From positions 43,712,269 to 43,776,268 of the forward strand of contig OX457031.1 of assembly GCA_949752745.1 (NCBI GenBank): a stretch of 64,000 nt of DNA, given 5' to 3'. This DNA is from Protula sp. h YS-2021. Its lineage: Eukaryota; Annelida; Polychaeta; Sabellida; Serpulidae. The notes under the pieces were generated by a model. That model did not search any database. It saw nothing but the letters and a program-made list of their open reading frames with translations, and was not told the DNA's origin. The position numbers and the translations under genes were made by a program. Positions 29,300-46,440 of this stretch are shown piece after piece; within the stretch, counting starts at the first letter, position 1, and each line of letters starts with the position of its first letter.

Positions 29300-29940
29300 A
29301 TAATAATAATAAAAAAGAAATTGTGTTTTTTCTTGCTTCCGCTTGTGTACCCCATTCGCGTCCGAGGTCATTGAACAGTTCTAGCTATCTCACAGTTTAC
29401 ATTCAAAACTCACCTCTCTTTGTACAGTGCGCTATTGTTCAATTGTACCCTCCAAGTGCTTATTAAACCCCTCTCCACCTCTCTATTTTCCCCACACCAA
29501 TACTTAAGCCAAGTCAGATAACAAATAGTGCAATATGATGATAGACATTTTTACGGATAATTCTTTCTATGAAAATACCGGTACGCTGTTAAAAATCAGT
29601 AGCGTATACGATTAACGGCAAAGTGATCAGGTAAGCACATATTATTGCTTTTTATCACCACATAAACCACTATACACCTATGGGGGAACATATTAGTATA
29701 CTGTTGCATTGCAGGCAATACCCCCTCCCCTCGAAATGCTTACTGATTATATGCTTCAGTGCATTTAAATACCACCACTTTACCCCTTACCCACTACGCA
29801 CAACCCGTCAACATAAATTCATGTATGTGCTGTTATAAATAGATCATGACGTCACTGTATTGCGTCAGCTATTTTCCCTCCGCTGAGCCGAGATCCGTTA
29901 ACTATGGGGCCTACGGATCTGTATTAACGCCCTTGCTACT

Positions 29941-29946
29941 TTGTGA
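29941..29946. repeat. Right target-site duplication of element 2
   Basis: TTGTGA, matching 22849-22854. Confidence 0.9.
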
Positions 29947-31523
<1,577 letters not shown>

Positions 31524-32659
31524 TATCGTTATTATTATCACTGTTATTATTGTCATAAGAAGAGCATCTGTATCTTATTAAATAGAAAATGTACCTTTAG
31601 AAAAAAATATGTCACTACTTGACTTATTATAATAGTGCAAATTACAAGAAAAGCCATTAAATTAAAAACAAAATAGGGGCTTTGGACTGAGGAGTAGTAC
31701 TGGCAGTGCTCTGTCCCTACCTTAAAAAAACGAAAGGGAAGGTGGGAGCTTTGTCTCGGGAGCGCTTTTTATCTGGGATTCCTTATAGGTATTTCCTTCA
31801 ATTCTAACAGCTTAAGGAATGTGTGTTTGCAAAGCGCATATACATTCAAATGACTCTAAACAACCGATGAATATAAAATGGAATATAAAATAGAATTTGT
31901 AGACAGCTTTGATTACTCAGGTATTCACAACTAAATTCTTTGAAAACATTATCCCACAACTCATAGAAAAATTCAAAGGTTATAAAAGTATTTTCCCTTT
32001 GCATTAAAACCTGACAGATGGCAGTCTTGTTTTCGGATTGGAATAATAGGAAACACCTCTAGGTTAGCGAGTTTTCACATAAATGAATCCATGCCAGTTT
32101 ATGCAACAAGAAACTACACGATCAAAGGTATCACATTTAGCAGTTGCAAAGCAGGCTACTGTATCAGCATTAACCCATTTGACCTTTCCTTTTGACTGAG
32201 ACTTTATTTTTACAAGAATTCAATATGTTTATATTCTAGCCTAATCGCTTGCAAAAGCGCATAGTCCGTCATAGACATGAAGGTTCAGTTTGTCCTATCG
32301 CCAGATACATGAGGGTACAAGGTGCAGTAAACCAATCAGACAAAGGATATTTTAATAATCTGATATAATTCTGCGCCGTAACAATTTTAAAAGTCGGTAT
32401 ATGATGTAAAGTATGCTCTTTTTCACCGTCATTAAATTTGGACCATTGTACGTGAAATTGTTGAAAGGGTAGAATCCTGTTTCTTACATTTTCTATTAAA
32501 TGGACCAAAAGTACCTCAGAAGTTCAAAGAAAAAAGGTAACCTTGGATTTAGTCAAAAAAGAAATTTACTTAAAAATGCTTGGTCCAGTTTATTTCCATT
32601 ATTACAAAATTTTTGCGCCATTTGTTATAGAAATCAGTATATTAATTGGATATTATGGT

Positions 32660-32762
32660 ATCCCGACATTTAGTCTACTGACACCGAGCCGAGCGACATT
32701 GACCTGAGCGACTTTTAGCCGAACCACATTAAGCCGACCGGCATGTAGTCGAGCGACAAATA
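32660..32762. repeat. Short GCCGAGCGACATT-type repeat array
   Basis: Starts ATCCCGACATTTAG and continues as ~16-bp degenerate units (GAGCCGAGCGACATTGAC, GAGCGACTTTTAGCC, ACCACATTAAGCCG). Similar units and the same CCCGACA end occur at 40990-41460. Confidence 0.65.
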
Positions 32763-33639
32763 TTAATTAATTCCAATAATAGGTAATTCAGTTAAGTCGT
32801 CAATCACTGTATTTACACTGGATTACATTTATCGAGCTCATTTGGCTCATGTGTCTAAAGATGTACTCTTCCTCAGTCGATGAACTAAGTACTAAAACCG
32901 TACATGTGTTTTACTGATATGCTCAGATTATCCCTATGTTCGCATCAAACGGCATGAAGAAATAATAAAATTGGTGGTTTCGCTGAATTGCAATTGCTTA
33001 AGTTAAGTAAAAAAAGTCACAGAAAACGACGTTTTCCGAGACCACTGGTCAACCAGATGAATTTTTAATAACACAGGTTGACTGTATATAAAAACAAACC
33101 ATACCTATCATGTAAAACAGTTCACCACAACTTCTAATTTTTTTTACATGTTTGCTGCCATTCTGGATGTAATGTCCCTCGGATAAATATCGTACATTTC
33201 AAATAAACTTGAAAATGCTTTTGCAGGCCGAACCGCAACAGTTTAAGTTAACCAAGTGCCCTTTTGTCCAGTTTTCCACTTTCGCCAACTGTCAATTCAC
33301 AACTTAATTTCAATTAAGAGTGCTCAGCTGTCGGGCCCACCAAAACAATAAAGTTCAATTACAGTATGTTCTTGTGAAACTTAATTAATGAATTTGTTTG
33401 TGTTGACAACAAATAATTATATAACACAGAAAACTACAAGCTATAGACATTCTGTAGCTTTTTTGTACCTGAATATAGCAAGTCATTAAACAGAAGGGAG
33501 AAAGGTCAATGAATGACTGGCTGCACTTGAGTTTAGCAACCGCTTTGTTCCATACAAAAGAAAATTGACCCACTTTTAAAATTACACTGTACCCAGTTAA
33601 CATTGCGAACAGTTCCACAGTTCAACACGGCGAATAGAC

Positions 33640-33775
33640 TTAGCATCTAACGTCGGATCAACGTCAGATTGTGATTGTTATGGAAGTCGGAACAACGTGT
33701 ACCTTCTGACGTCTGACAGAAGTCGATTTTCTACTCAATATGCATACAAAACGTATGTCTAACATGTGTCAAAGA
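33640..33775 (+). repeat. Dispersed repeat, copy 1
   Basis: Shares blocks such as TTATGGAAGTCG, AACAACGT and GACAGAAGTC-like segments in the same order with 44020-44150 (about 70-75 percent similar by eye). Confidence 0.5.
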
Positions 33776-34246
33776 CGTTCTTAAAGTATAACAGTATAAC
33801 AGTATAACAGCCAAAGTATAACAAGGGTTAATGTTGTGATTTAGTCGGTTCATATTCGCAAGCTGAAATCGATGTTGGGTGGACCTTGTCATAATTCGTT
33901 GGTGGACACAGCCTCAGTATTCAGTGAATAACTTGCAGCTATTGTTTAGATTTTTCACAAAAAAGCAATTGGCCTATTTAGATATCATAATGGAGACACT
34001 TGCTGTGACATTGGAGATTCAAAAATTCGAGACGGTTACTCATTGACAATTTGTAAGGTAAATAGGTAACAAAGAAAAAACACCTATCAAACAATGTTGC
34101 ATGAATATTATTTAAGGAAAACTTAAATAGGCCTATTAAGCCAGCTCCGTCAGGTTTGGAAATGGCAGCACCATTGGTATTGATCTATAATTAGATTAAT
34201 TTAAATGGAGTCAGGCTTCATATGGTGGCAACACTTACACTCACAT

Positions 34247-37436
<3,190 letters not shown>

Positions 37437-39628
37437 TTCTTATTTTATTAACTGAGCATAACCCGTATTTATTGAAGTTTTTAAAGATAGACAGGTGGGC
37501 CGATATTACAGGATAAGTGAATAAATAAAGGTACCCCTCGAGAAAGATCACTCCAGGTCTTTTTTAAATGGATCAACTTTGATCTCGTACAGAATTGGAA
37601 ACGGATTGACTATGACCTCGTGCAGAAGGGAACATACCTTTACACATTATCACAGTCGTGAAACCGGGATTGATACAAGGGACTTTTCTATAACAAAGGA
37701 CACCGTCGATGAAATGAATGATTGAAATTTTCTACTTTTTGTTTGAAAAATTATTATTTTATACATAGCAGTGCCTTACCTTTAGCATATGGTCTTAATT
37801 AAGCTCAAGCAATATTAAAAACCACGCTGTTAAAATGAATTCTGTCGATTTTGATGCGCAAGAGCAAAACCAGCATTTCGAATCGCTTTGAATAGATCTT
37901 CTTAATTCATTGTCCGCTATTGCCGTGTAACGTATACGATCAACATTTTTATGAATAACATAAAATTTAACTATGAATTTAATATGCCTACCCATGTTGA
38001 AACATAAGCAAAGACGACAAATATGAGACGGCGGATTTTAAAACAATGTTATTCAACAATTTGAAATCATATTTATTACAAAGCACAACACTGTAACTCT
38101 GGAATAAGATTGATTGGACAAAAATTACTTAGTTGTTAAAATTCGAAGTGAATGACATTTTTGTCGGTATATTACTAATCGCTGGTAGCTTTGTTGCGAG
38201 CTAAATTAAGCTACAGAATTTTGGTAGTTGAGAGAATTTGATGTTGTTGTTCCCCTAAATTGCATGCTGCAATTGATTAGTGAAGCGTAAAAAGGTGATT
38301 TATATACAGCAGCAACTCGATCGAGGGTAGGCACTTGGCCAATGAGCAAAAAGCGCGACATGTAGCGGCATGACTACATGGCGAAGTGGCGACAAGATGT
38401 CCGGAGTAGAACTTGCCGAGAATCCACTGCCGAGAATCGAGGGTACCGAAAGTTTTACAATCGCGGACCGAGTTTCGAGGCTTTTTTTAACCGAGTACAA
38501 GCCAGGAGAAAGGTTTCGCTCTCTCTTACTTAGAGGGTGACACTTGCCATAAAGCATACGCCGGCGACAGTTTAAACGAAAGTAAACAAGCTTTACATAT
38601 AATTAAACTGTCATTGTTTCCATGGAATGGGTATTGAACCACATGTTTCAAATGACAAAAAAAAACGTTCTATGCCATTAACTTTTAAATCCCACTTCTA
38701 ATTCACTTCGAATTTCAACAACTAAGTGATTTATGTCTAATCAGTCTTATTCCACAGTTACATTGTTGTGTTTTGTAATACATATGATTTCAAATCAGAA
38801 ATTCAAAAAAAGAACACTGTTTTTACATTTGTGCATTAGTCTCCTCAGATTTGTTTATGTGTATGTTTCAGTATGGATAAAGAGATTTAATTAATATTGA
38901 TATGGCGCATTTCAAAGACTTTGGGTGAAAAAAAGAATTCAGGTCTGCAATCTTTCTGCTATTGCATCGATGATTCAAGAGTTCTATTTAAGTAACCAGG
39001 CCTAGGCTCCAACAACATAATAGGCTCATTAAAAAGCATTAATTCTACCATGTGATGATATATCAAACAATATTGGAAAATATTATTACGAAAATGACCA
39101 AAAGTAATCTCAAGACCGGACAAGTTGGCTGCTGTGATTTTAGATGTACAAAATACATTTTTTTCTCTTTTGAGAAATCCCTGTAGCAAACGACCCAAGT
39201 ATTGCAAGGAATTGTTTTGCGTAAGCATTTATCGTTTTGTGTAATCCGACGTTTCGCAACCATGCAATACGCCATGCATTTTTTGGAGTCTTATCAAATA
39301 TTTTTTCATAATGTTTTCCTTCGGAAATCTCAAAAGTGATACATAAGTGAACAGCTTTCGTTGGCAGGTTTACAAATTTTAAAAGTGGCTGATCTATAGT
39401 AATTGGATAACAATAATATAGCGCAACAGCTTTCTCGTTCTCTCCAAAATTTTAATTGGCATTAAAATATAGTTAACTGAAAAAATCTGAGTAAAACTTT
39501 TTTGAGGGGTACCATCATTTATTCACCTATCCTGTATTAATGGATCATTTAAGCAGAACTGTCTTTTTTTTACTTTTGTAAAGTGCTATAAATACGGTTT
39601 GTGCTCACAATAAACCATAAGAAAAGCC
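37437..39628. mobile_element. Non-coding element with nested inverted repeats (~2.2 kb)
   Basis: Outer arms 37437-37545 and 39502-39628 are inverted copies (shared blocks CCGTATTTAT, ACAGGATA-GTGAATAAAT, GGTACCCCTC). Inner arms 38058-38160 and 38690-38798 are also inverted copies (TTGAAATCATAT, TTACTTAGTTGTT, AATTCGAAGTGAAT). No transposase frame; probably a non-autonomous DNA transposon or one nested in another. The central 38300-38570 is notably GC-rich. Target duplications not identified. Confidence 0.5.
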
Positions 39629-40149
39629 ACAGCTTGTCATTGTGTTTAGTTGCATGGCATAAATTAAGTGCTTAGCATAGCCAATTGAACTACAAACATT
39701 GTGTAAATATCACTACAATTCAAAGTGCACTCATAACGTGTCAGTCAAAACTATGGGAAAAGTTACCAGCCATAACGTACCATTGAAATTCTTAAAATAT
39801 GTTCACTTGACATGATCAAATGCAAATGACAAAAGTGTGAATATAGGTTGAAATACGGCTTTGCTATGGAATTAATATCTATCGTTATTGTTATGAAAAG
39901 ATGCATCATTGGTGTTGTATAGATTTCTGAAATACATATTAAAAGCACGGACCGCTACCTGTAATAAGCACGAAAATTACATTTATAAACTGTATATATT
40001 ACACACAGTGCATAGTTCACAACTCAGTGTATGTTACAGCGGATCTGTCAAATCTGATACCTTTAAGCAATAGACTGTGTTAAGGTGCAGTAGTGTTTCC
40101 TTGGCTGCTACGTATGATGAAAGAAAGTTAAACCACTAGGATTGCGTCA

Positions 40150-40285
40150 GAATGTATCACAATATGACAAATACATATCACTACAAAAGAGATGTGACAA
40201 ATACATGTCAGACAAAATTAAATGTAACAAATACATGTCACGACAAAAAATATGCGACAAATACATGTCACGACAAAAAAAGATA
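40150..40285. repeat. ~36-bp minisatellite
   Basis: Units containing TGACAAATACATGTCA and CGACAAAAAA, about four copies with increasing identity towards the right. The period is a multiple of three, so a frame is open across it, but I do not think it is coding. Confidence 0.7.
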
Positions 40286-40989
40286 TACTAGGACTGCAGA
40301 GGAAAAACAAGTGGCCAGACATAAACATTGCGAAACAGTCTATAACCAACCAAGAATTGAGATTTTATAGATCTATCTATCAGCTACAATGTTAAGTCAT
40401 TGGTTGGATAGATGCGCTGTAACATTTATATAGCTTTGAATTAGTCTGTACCTCAAGCAATTTATGACGAGCCATGCTTTATAAATCTGTACATTTTCTT
40501 TTTCGATACCTCGAATAGTCGTTATCTCAAACATATAATTTTATATATATATACATGTTATTCTTCAAACTTGGTTCCTTTAAAACGGATTAAAGTGGAA
40601 GATTTAAAAACAACACCGCATGCATACCGAAAACATACAGATACGCAACATTAAACACAAATTCTCGCAAAAACATGTACAACTTTATTGGTCCTGTAAT
40701 TCGTTTTGAGCAATTCTGGGTTAATGCCCTTATAAAATATTCATAGCATTTGGCTAAAATATAAACAATAAGCAATTGTACCTGAAGTAGAGATTTTGAG
40801 CAAGAAAACTTGCGTATACAGTTCAACTATTAAAATAATCACTCTCTACTTATATGTTAGAAGGGATTTGATAGAGCATCTACGTTTGCCTAAAGAGATT
40901 CTAAAGATGGTTGTCTAATATTCTGATTGTTTCATTTTTAAGCAAGCTGTCTAATAGAACTGTTACAAGAAGCGGTAATGAATGCAAAA

Positions 40990-41460
40990 CTAGGCCAGTG
41001 ACATATAGGCCAGCCACATTCATGCCACGGTATTTGGCCCAGAGACACTTGATATAGCAATACATGTAGGCCAGCGACACTTAGGCCAGTGACACACAGT
41101 CCAGCCACATTGATGACGAGGAATTTAGACAAGCGACATTTAAGGCATGGCCACGTTGTTACAACATTATGCCAAGCCTTAATACATTTGAGTTCTTGGT
41201 AAACAGGTAGATTACTTTCATGTCAACCAACCACAATATGTCATCCAAAACAAATTTACTAAAATTTCTGGGGTGGGGCTTGATTGATGACGTCACGATC
41301 ATTCACTTGTCCAGAACTCTAGTTTTCCCCGTACTGAGGGGCGGGGCTTGATTGATGACGTCACGATGATTGACTGTCGTAGAACTGTCATTTCTCAACT
41401 ACTGCCACAATATCGCTGGCCTGTATGTCGTGTCCTAAATGTCACTGGCCTAATTGTCGG
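40990..41460. repeat. Inverted GGCCAG-GACA repeat clusters flanking a direct duplication
   Basis: Left side carries AGGCCAGTGACA/AGGCCAGCGACA units (40992-41150); right side carries the complement (CGCTGGCCTGTATGTCG, GTCACTGGCCTAATTGTCGG at 41410-41460). Between them, GGGGCTTGATTGATGACGTC occurs twice (about 41275 and 41343). Looks like a small foldback element with minisatellite termini. Confidence 0.45.
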
Positions 41461-41608
41461 GAATATATGATTTTGCGTTAAGAATATGCATAACTGGCTA
41501 ATTCTGAAAAGCAGAGCAATTTATTGATTAAAATAAATATATCCAGCCAGACTTTAAATTGTTAAGCACAGTAGAGACTAGCCGTTTGACAACACAGGAG
41601 GCATGCTA

Positions 41609-43848
41609 TTACAATAACTCCGGCACAGTGGACGACTCCTTTCGTAGGCTTGTGTTCGAAACCGGAAGAGGAAATTCTTGCTGGTACCGCAGTAACTTTG
41701 ATTTATTATCCAGTACCCATAGGAAACCCTGATAGTCAAGAAGTGCATCCAGAACTTTTGGTTCTTGTTCAAACACCAGGTAGTCTGTTTCGTTTTCGCT
41801 GTTTAAGACTAGTAATTTATTTCTATTTTGATCAATGATAAGCAAAGTGCCATGTTCATCCACCATTGAAAGCCGGCATAAGTGCCACGATCCCAGACCA
41901 CCGGGCAAGAACGCGCGGTGTGTGCGCAGAAGCACACCGTGTCTATCGTATACAAACACACATTTGTGTTTTACTGAAGATACAATGTACTGGTCATTGC
42001 ATGATACAGCCGTATCTGCGTCACTTCCGGTCATGAAGTCTAACTCAAGCTCATCGTGACAAATCCACATGTGAGATTTCTCGCAAAACTTGTACACAAC
42101 AATTTTACTGGGCTCGGTTTCCAAGGCAACAACAGCATCGTCTTCCGTGCTGACGTCACTGAAACTGCCTTTGGCTATGACTGATTTTAATTTTCCTCCA
42201 AAGTCAAATTCTAACAATCCAAATCCAGAACTGCATGCGACGATGGCTGACGTTTGCGCATACTGCGTTACAGCGGATGGATATCGCATGTTGTTATGTG
42301 CTAGGGTACGTAGAATTTTACCTTCCAGTTTTACCACTGTTATGACATGTGTATTTCGCGACACGCACCAAAAGTGACCATCGATAACAGCAAACATGTC
42401 GCAAGCATTCGGAACGCTGATGTGGTCTTTAAACAACCACTTTTTCTTCGGGGCGTATTCGAGTAATGCCCTGCTGCATCGCGGAACGAATTGATGTACT
42501 GAATCCGGCCCTAATGGCGAAACGCGATCTTCTCTCTTTGTGATATCAAATTCCTTTGAATTGGTGGATTTTTTTTCGCTCGACGATCTCATTGGTAACA
42601 GACTGGTACGCCTTGGCATTGCATTTGAGACAGCCCCCTGTTGTTTCCCGGAAATAGTCTCAAAAGTATTGGATCGCCTCACTGATTCAGGTGTGGGGTT
42701 TAAAAGTTTGAGATCACCTCGACTTATATCAATATCACAAAATTGAATGCATATTTCCTGGAATTCTTCTTCAACGTCTATTGGGATGACCATAATGTCA
42801 AGCTTATCCTTAAGCTTGTCGTCTAATAAGCTGAGACTCAAGCGCTGTGCGTCACCTCCTTTTCCAAGTCTTCCATTTAAAATAACCTGAACGTCATCAC
42901 CTGATGCAACTGCTTCCGTAAGCAATGACGTCATTCGTTTGCTTTGTTCTAGTTCAGTCTTCAATTTTGTGTGTCCCTCTTCAATGTTCTGTCGCTCTTC
43001 CTCGATTTTCTCAGTCACGGTTTTCTTAGTCTTCAGGGATTCTTCGTCAATAATTTTACATATTTTTTCTTTTGCACAAACCGCTGCTCTATCGATCTCG
43101 CTGCAGATATCATTTTCCAGACGGTTCAAATATGTTTTGTACCTATAATGCCAGCAAAAAGCAATATATCAGTACCTATAATGCCACAAAAAAACAATAA
43201 ATCAATAAATAAAATAAAAGACATTAGCTCTTAAATACCAGGGTCTTGTTTACAAGTTAGCCATTACAGCATATTAAGCTCTACTGGGGAAAAATACTCT
43301 TGGGCCATCACGTACCTGATGTACAGCGAAAGACGTTGCTGAACCTGGGTACTGTAGGACTTGTGTTGAGCAATTTCTTCTTTCAGATTTTCTAAAATCT
43401 CATTGGCTATGGATTTTACATCTCTGACCGAGTGGTCAGATGTCACTGGAATTCTGGTGTGTGATTTCTTACAGGACACGCACATAAACATATCACATGT
43501 GAAGCACTTGAAGACTATTCGTCCGCCATCGCACATCTGACACTGGTGGTATTCCTCCTCCGGACTATTTCTTGTTGTGCTTTGGTTTGGCACCACACTG
43601 TCACTTTGTGAACGCTGGCTCTTGTTTTTGTCTGGAATTGGCGGTGGTTGACCCCTCCGGATGTCCTCTTGTTTTGTAAACAAACCACATTTTGGACATG
43701 TGATTCCGCTTTTCCCTCCCCATGAGGACGATTTCGCAAGGCACTTAGAGCAGAATTTATGACGGCATTTTAGAGTTTTGGGTGTAGATAAGGGTCTTCG
43801 ACAAAGAGAACAGTCTAAAAGGGCCGGCATACTGGTCGAAAGACTCAT
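41609..43848 (-). CDS. TRIM-like RING/B-box/coiled-coil protein, two exons (688 aa)
   Basis: Host gene. Exon 1 is 43848-43316 and exon 2 is 43142-41609; the 173-bp intron has donor CAG|GTACGTG and acceptor TTATAG|GTAC, and the junction keeps frame. RING finger at residues ~12-55 (CSLCRRP, CRHKFCSKC, CPKCG); B-box at ~100-140 (CQMCDGG, CFTCDMFMCVSCKKSH, H at SDHSV); a coiled coil at ~150-280 (KIEEERQNIEEGHTKLKTEL). The C-terminal half has repeating WVCxxxxHVI-like blades (HFWCVSRNTHVITVV; QGFLWVLDNKSKLLRY), suggesting an NHL-type beta-propeller. Likely an E3 ubiquitin ligase of the expanded invertebrate TRIM repertoire; no orthologue assigned. Confidence 0.9.
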
Positions 43849-44819
43849 TTATTCACTCTGAAATAAGTAAACAAATATTTAGAGCCTAAGATTCTGATTA
43901 ATTTGATAAATTAACACATGCATATTAAGAAATATTACAAATATTCTCTAAATGGATACTAAAAATAATTGAAGTTCTGATTCATTATGCCAATGTGTTG
44001 AGGAATGACCATCACTCAGGAAACAACGTTGGATAGACATCGCATCCGACGTTGATCTGAAGTCGGGTTTTGGTTATTTATGGAAGTCGAAACAATGTCT
44101 ATCTTTCGACATTGGATAGGAATCCATTATCGGGCCAAAAACAACGTTGAGTAAAGGTTTTATTTGTTGATAATCCATGTAAAGTCTATTTTTAATTTTA
44201 GCATATTCAGCCTTTATGTGAGCGACGTTGGTAAGACGTTGCTCTGTGCTTATCACGCTGTGCCAATAAATTTGAAAATGCCCTCAAACCCCCCACCCCA
44301 TTTGGAAAACTTTTGGCGAACATTCGTACAAAATTAAAAAAAAAAAAAACAATCGGATCAAATTGTGAGAGAAGAAGCATTTCGAAAATTGCACGCCATT
44401 AAATTAAACTAAATCTCAGTGTGACAGGATCCCCTGTGTAAGTTAAATTGTATGCAGTGAAACCACCATTACTGAACACATCCCAACATTTAACACCTTA
44501 TATAACGGACGATTTGTCTCGGTCCCAAATTCTCCCAATCACTTTTTCAATGATTTTAAAAATGCGCATCTACAATATATACATTTTCATTGCGCAAGGT
44601 TGCAGGTCGTTACGACGCATGGTTATATGCGAGGTGGTGCGATCAAACATCGTACAATTGCTAAGTACAACGTAATTTTTTTGCAGTTTTCACAATATGT
44701 CATTTTCTAGTTGAATATTTCTGAAGCATATAAAACATCGTAAAGCTTCATAAAGCGGTATTTAAGTTATCATTTTTTTCCTTTAGGACCTAAATTCAAT
44801 CAGGTACCTTGTGCCCGGG
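43849..44819. other. 5' flank of the TRIM-like gene and repeats
   Basis: No second gene seen. Holds dispersed-repeat copy 2 (44020-44150). No clear TATA box upstream of 43848. Confidence 0.5.
44020..44150 (+). repeat. Dispersed repeat, copy 2
   Basis: Partner of 33640-33775; shares TTATGGAAGTCG and ACAACGTTG-type blocks. Confidence 0.5.
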
Positions 44820-45700
44820 GCATAATGACCGCTGTAAAGCTTAATAAAGCGTTAATTTAGGTCATCCTACTTTTATTTTGCTTCAGGGACGTTTTGACCC
44901 CGAATTCATTTGGGGATCTTACAACCGGGAACTTTATGGCCGGGGACCTTATGACCGGAGATTTTATGGCCACGGGGATGTTTTGTCCTGGATTCCACGA
45001 CAAACTTTGCTTTGGAGACGTTATGGCACTAAATCTATTTGGGAGTCCTATGGCAAGGACATTATGGTCACGTTAAGCTTAGTAAAGCTTTAATGTATGT
45101 TGTCATATGTTTTTAGCTTTAGGGACGTTTTGGCGCCACATTCATTTGAGGACCATATGGCAGGGACTTTATGGCCGCGGACCTCATTGCCGGGGGTGCT
45201 ATGTCCTTGATTCGACATTTTATAGGTCAGGGACCTTTTGGCTGGGGAAAAGCTTAATAAAGCGTTAATTTAGGTTTTCACAAGTTTTTCTTTGTGCTTT
45301 GGGGACGTTTTGGCCCTAAATTTATTTGGGAGCCTTATGGCCGAGTACGTTTTGTCCCGGATGCCACTACCACAAATTTTGCTCTAGGGACGTTTTGGCC
45401 ATAAATTTATTTGGGGACTTTTTCCGAGGACCTTTTGGTAGGAGACATTATGGCCAGGGTAAAGCTTAATAAAGCGTTAATGTAGGTTATCATAATTTTT
45501 TTGTTTTGGGAACGTTTTGGTCTTAAGTTCATTTTGGGATCTTATGGACGGGGAACTTATGGCCGGGGACATCATGGCCGAGGTAAAGCTTAATAAAGCT
45601 TTAATTAGGTTATCATACATTTTTTGCTTTGGGGACGTTTTGATCCTGAATTCAGGGACGTTTTGTCTTGGATTCCACTACGAGAAATGGTTATATGCCA
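44820..45700. repeat. Degenerate long-period tandem repeat
   Basis: Five-fold recurrence, at about 44835, 45072, 45249, 45462 and 45588, of AAAGCTTAATAAAGCGTTAA followed by TTTAGGTTATCAT, GGGACGTTTTGG and internally repetitive GGGGACCTTATGGCC motifs. Period irregular (roughly 125-240 bp). No coding evidence. Confidence 0.75.
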
Positions 45701-45799
45701 AGTGTTGCGGGCAAAACATCGCACACTTGCTAAGTCCAAAAAATTTTGACAATTTTTAACAAATTGCCATTTTGTCAATTTTTCACCAATTTCTAAAAT

Positions 45800-46440
45800 A
45801 ATACAGCAATGCACATCTACAATATATATACTTTCACCGCGCTAGGTTGCAGAGCCCTACAGCATATGATTGTATGTGGTGCGGACAAAACAGAACCTCA
45901 CCCTAAACAGTTTTTACGAATATGCGCGGACAAAACCATGTGTTTTCCTCCGACAGACAGACAGACGGACACGCTCATAACTATATCCTTCGTTTACACG
46001 GGGGATAAAAAATGCCCGTTATTTGGCCAATTTTTTATGATCACCCAAAAAGATAATTTTCAAGAGAGGACTACATGGAGCACATTCCTACAAAATTGAA
46101 AGGGAATTGGATCAAAATTGTGGGAAAAGAAGCGTTTCGAAAATTGGAAGCCAATAAATTTTTAAAAAATCCAGATCCGTTTGGCCAATAAAGAAAATCT
46201 GATCAAAATTGTGGGTGATGAGCATTTCAAAAACTGGCAACCAAAAATTTCAAATATCCTCCAATTGGCGGATCACCATAAAAATTTTTCAAGAGAGGCC
46301 TAAGTAGAAAACGTTCATGCAAAATTGGAAAGGAATCCGATCAAAAGTGAAGGGGAATAAAGCATTTTAAGTAAAAGTTTACGTGCGTACATACGACATA
46401 CGTACATACAGACGATGGATACCCCTCTATTGATGTGATA
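45800..46440. repeat. Diverged dispersed repeats with ACAGACGGAC-type tail
   Basis: GCGCTAGGTTGCAG... at 45838 resembles 44593 (GCGCAAGGTTGCAGG), and GGATCAAAATTGTGGGAAAA (46110) resembles 44352 and 46205. CAGACAGACAGACGGAC at 45955 recalls the tail at 53530. Confidence 0.5.

Larger units (their letters stand above)
22855..29940. mobile_element. Element 2: palindromic Polinton derivative (7.1 kb)
   Basis: Begins AGTAGCAAGGGCG and ends with its complement (CGCCCTTGCTACT), flanked by TTGTGA at 22849-22854 and 29941-29946. The whole element is an inverted duplication around about 26398: each ~3.54-kb arm holds ATPase, acidic protein and integrase, transcribed outward from the centre. No capsid, protease or polymerase genes remain. 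The target duplication and AG...CT ends show that it inserted as this unit, or that the duplication arose without disturbing the ends. Confidence 0.93.
26399..29940. repeat. Right arm of the element 2 palindrome
   Basis: Mirror of 22855-26397; all three of its reading frames are open. Confidence 0.93.
39629..41570. other. Host intergenic DNA with minisatellites
   Basis: No supported gene. Contains the 36-bp minisatellite (40150-40285) and a GGCCAG-type repeat cluster (40990-41460). Confidence 0.55.

Noticed and set aside
22855..29940. Element 2 palindrome as a simple assembly duplication
   Set aside because: Arms differ at many scattered sites and the flanks form a perfect 6-bp target duplication, though long reads should still confirm it.
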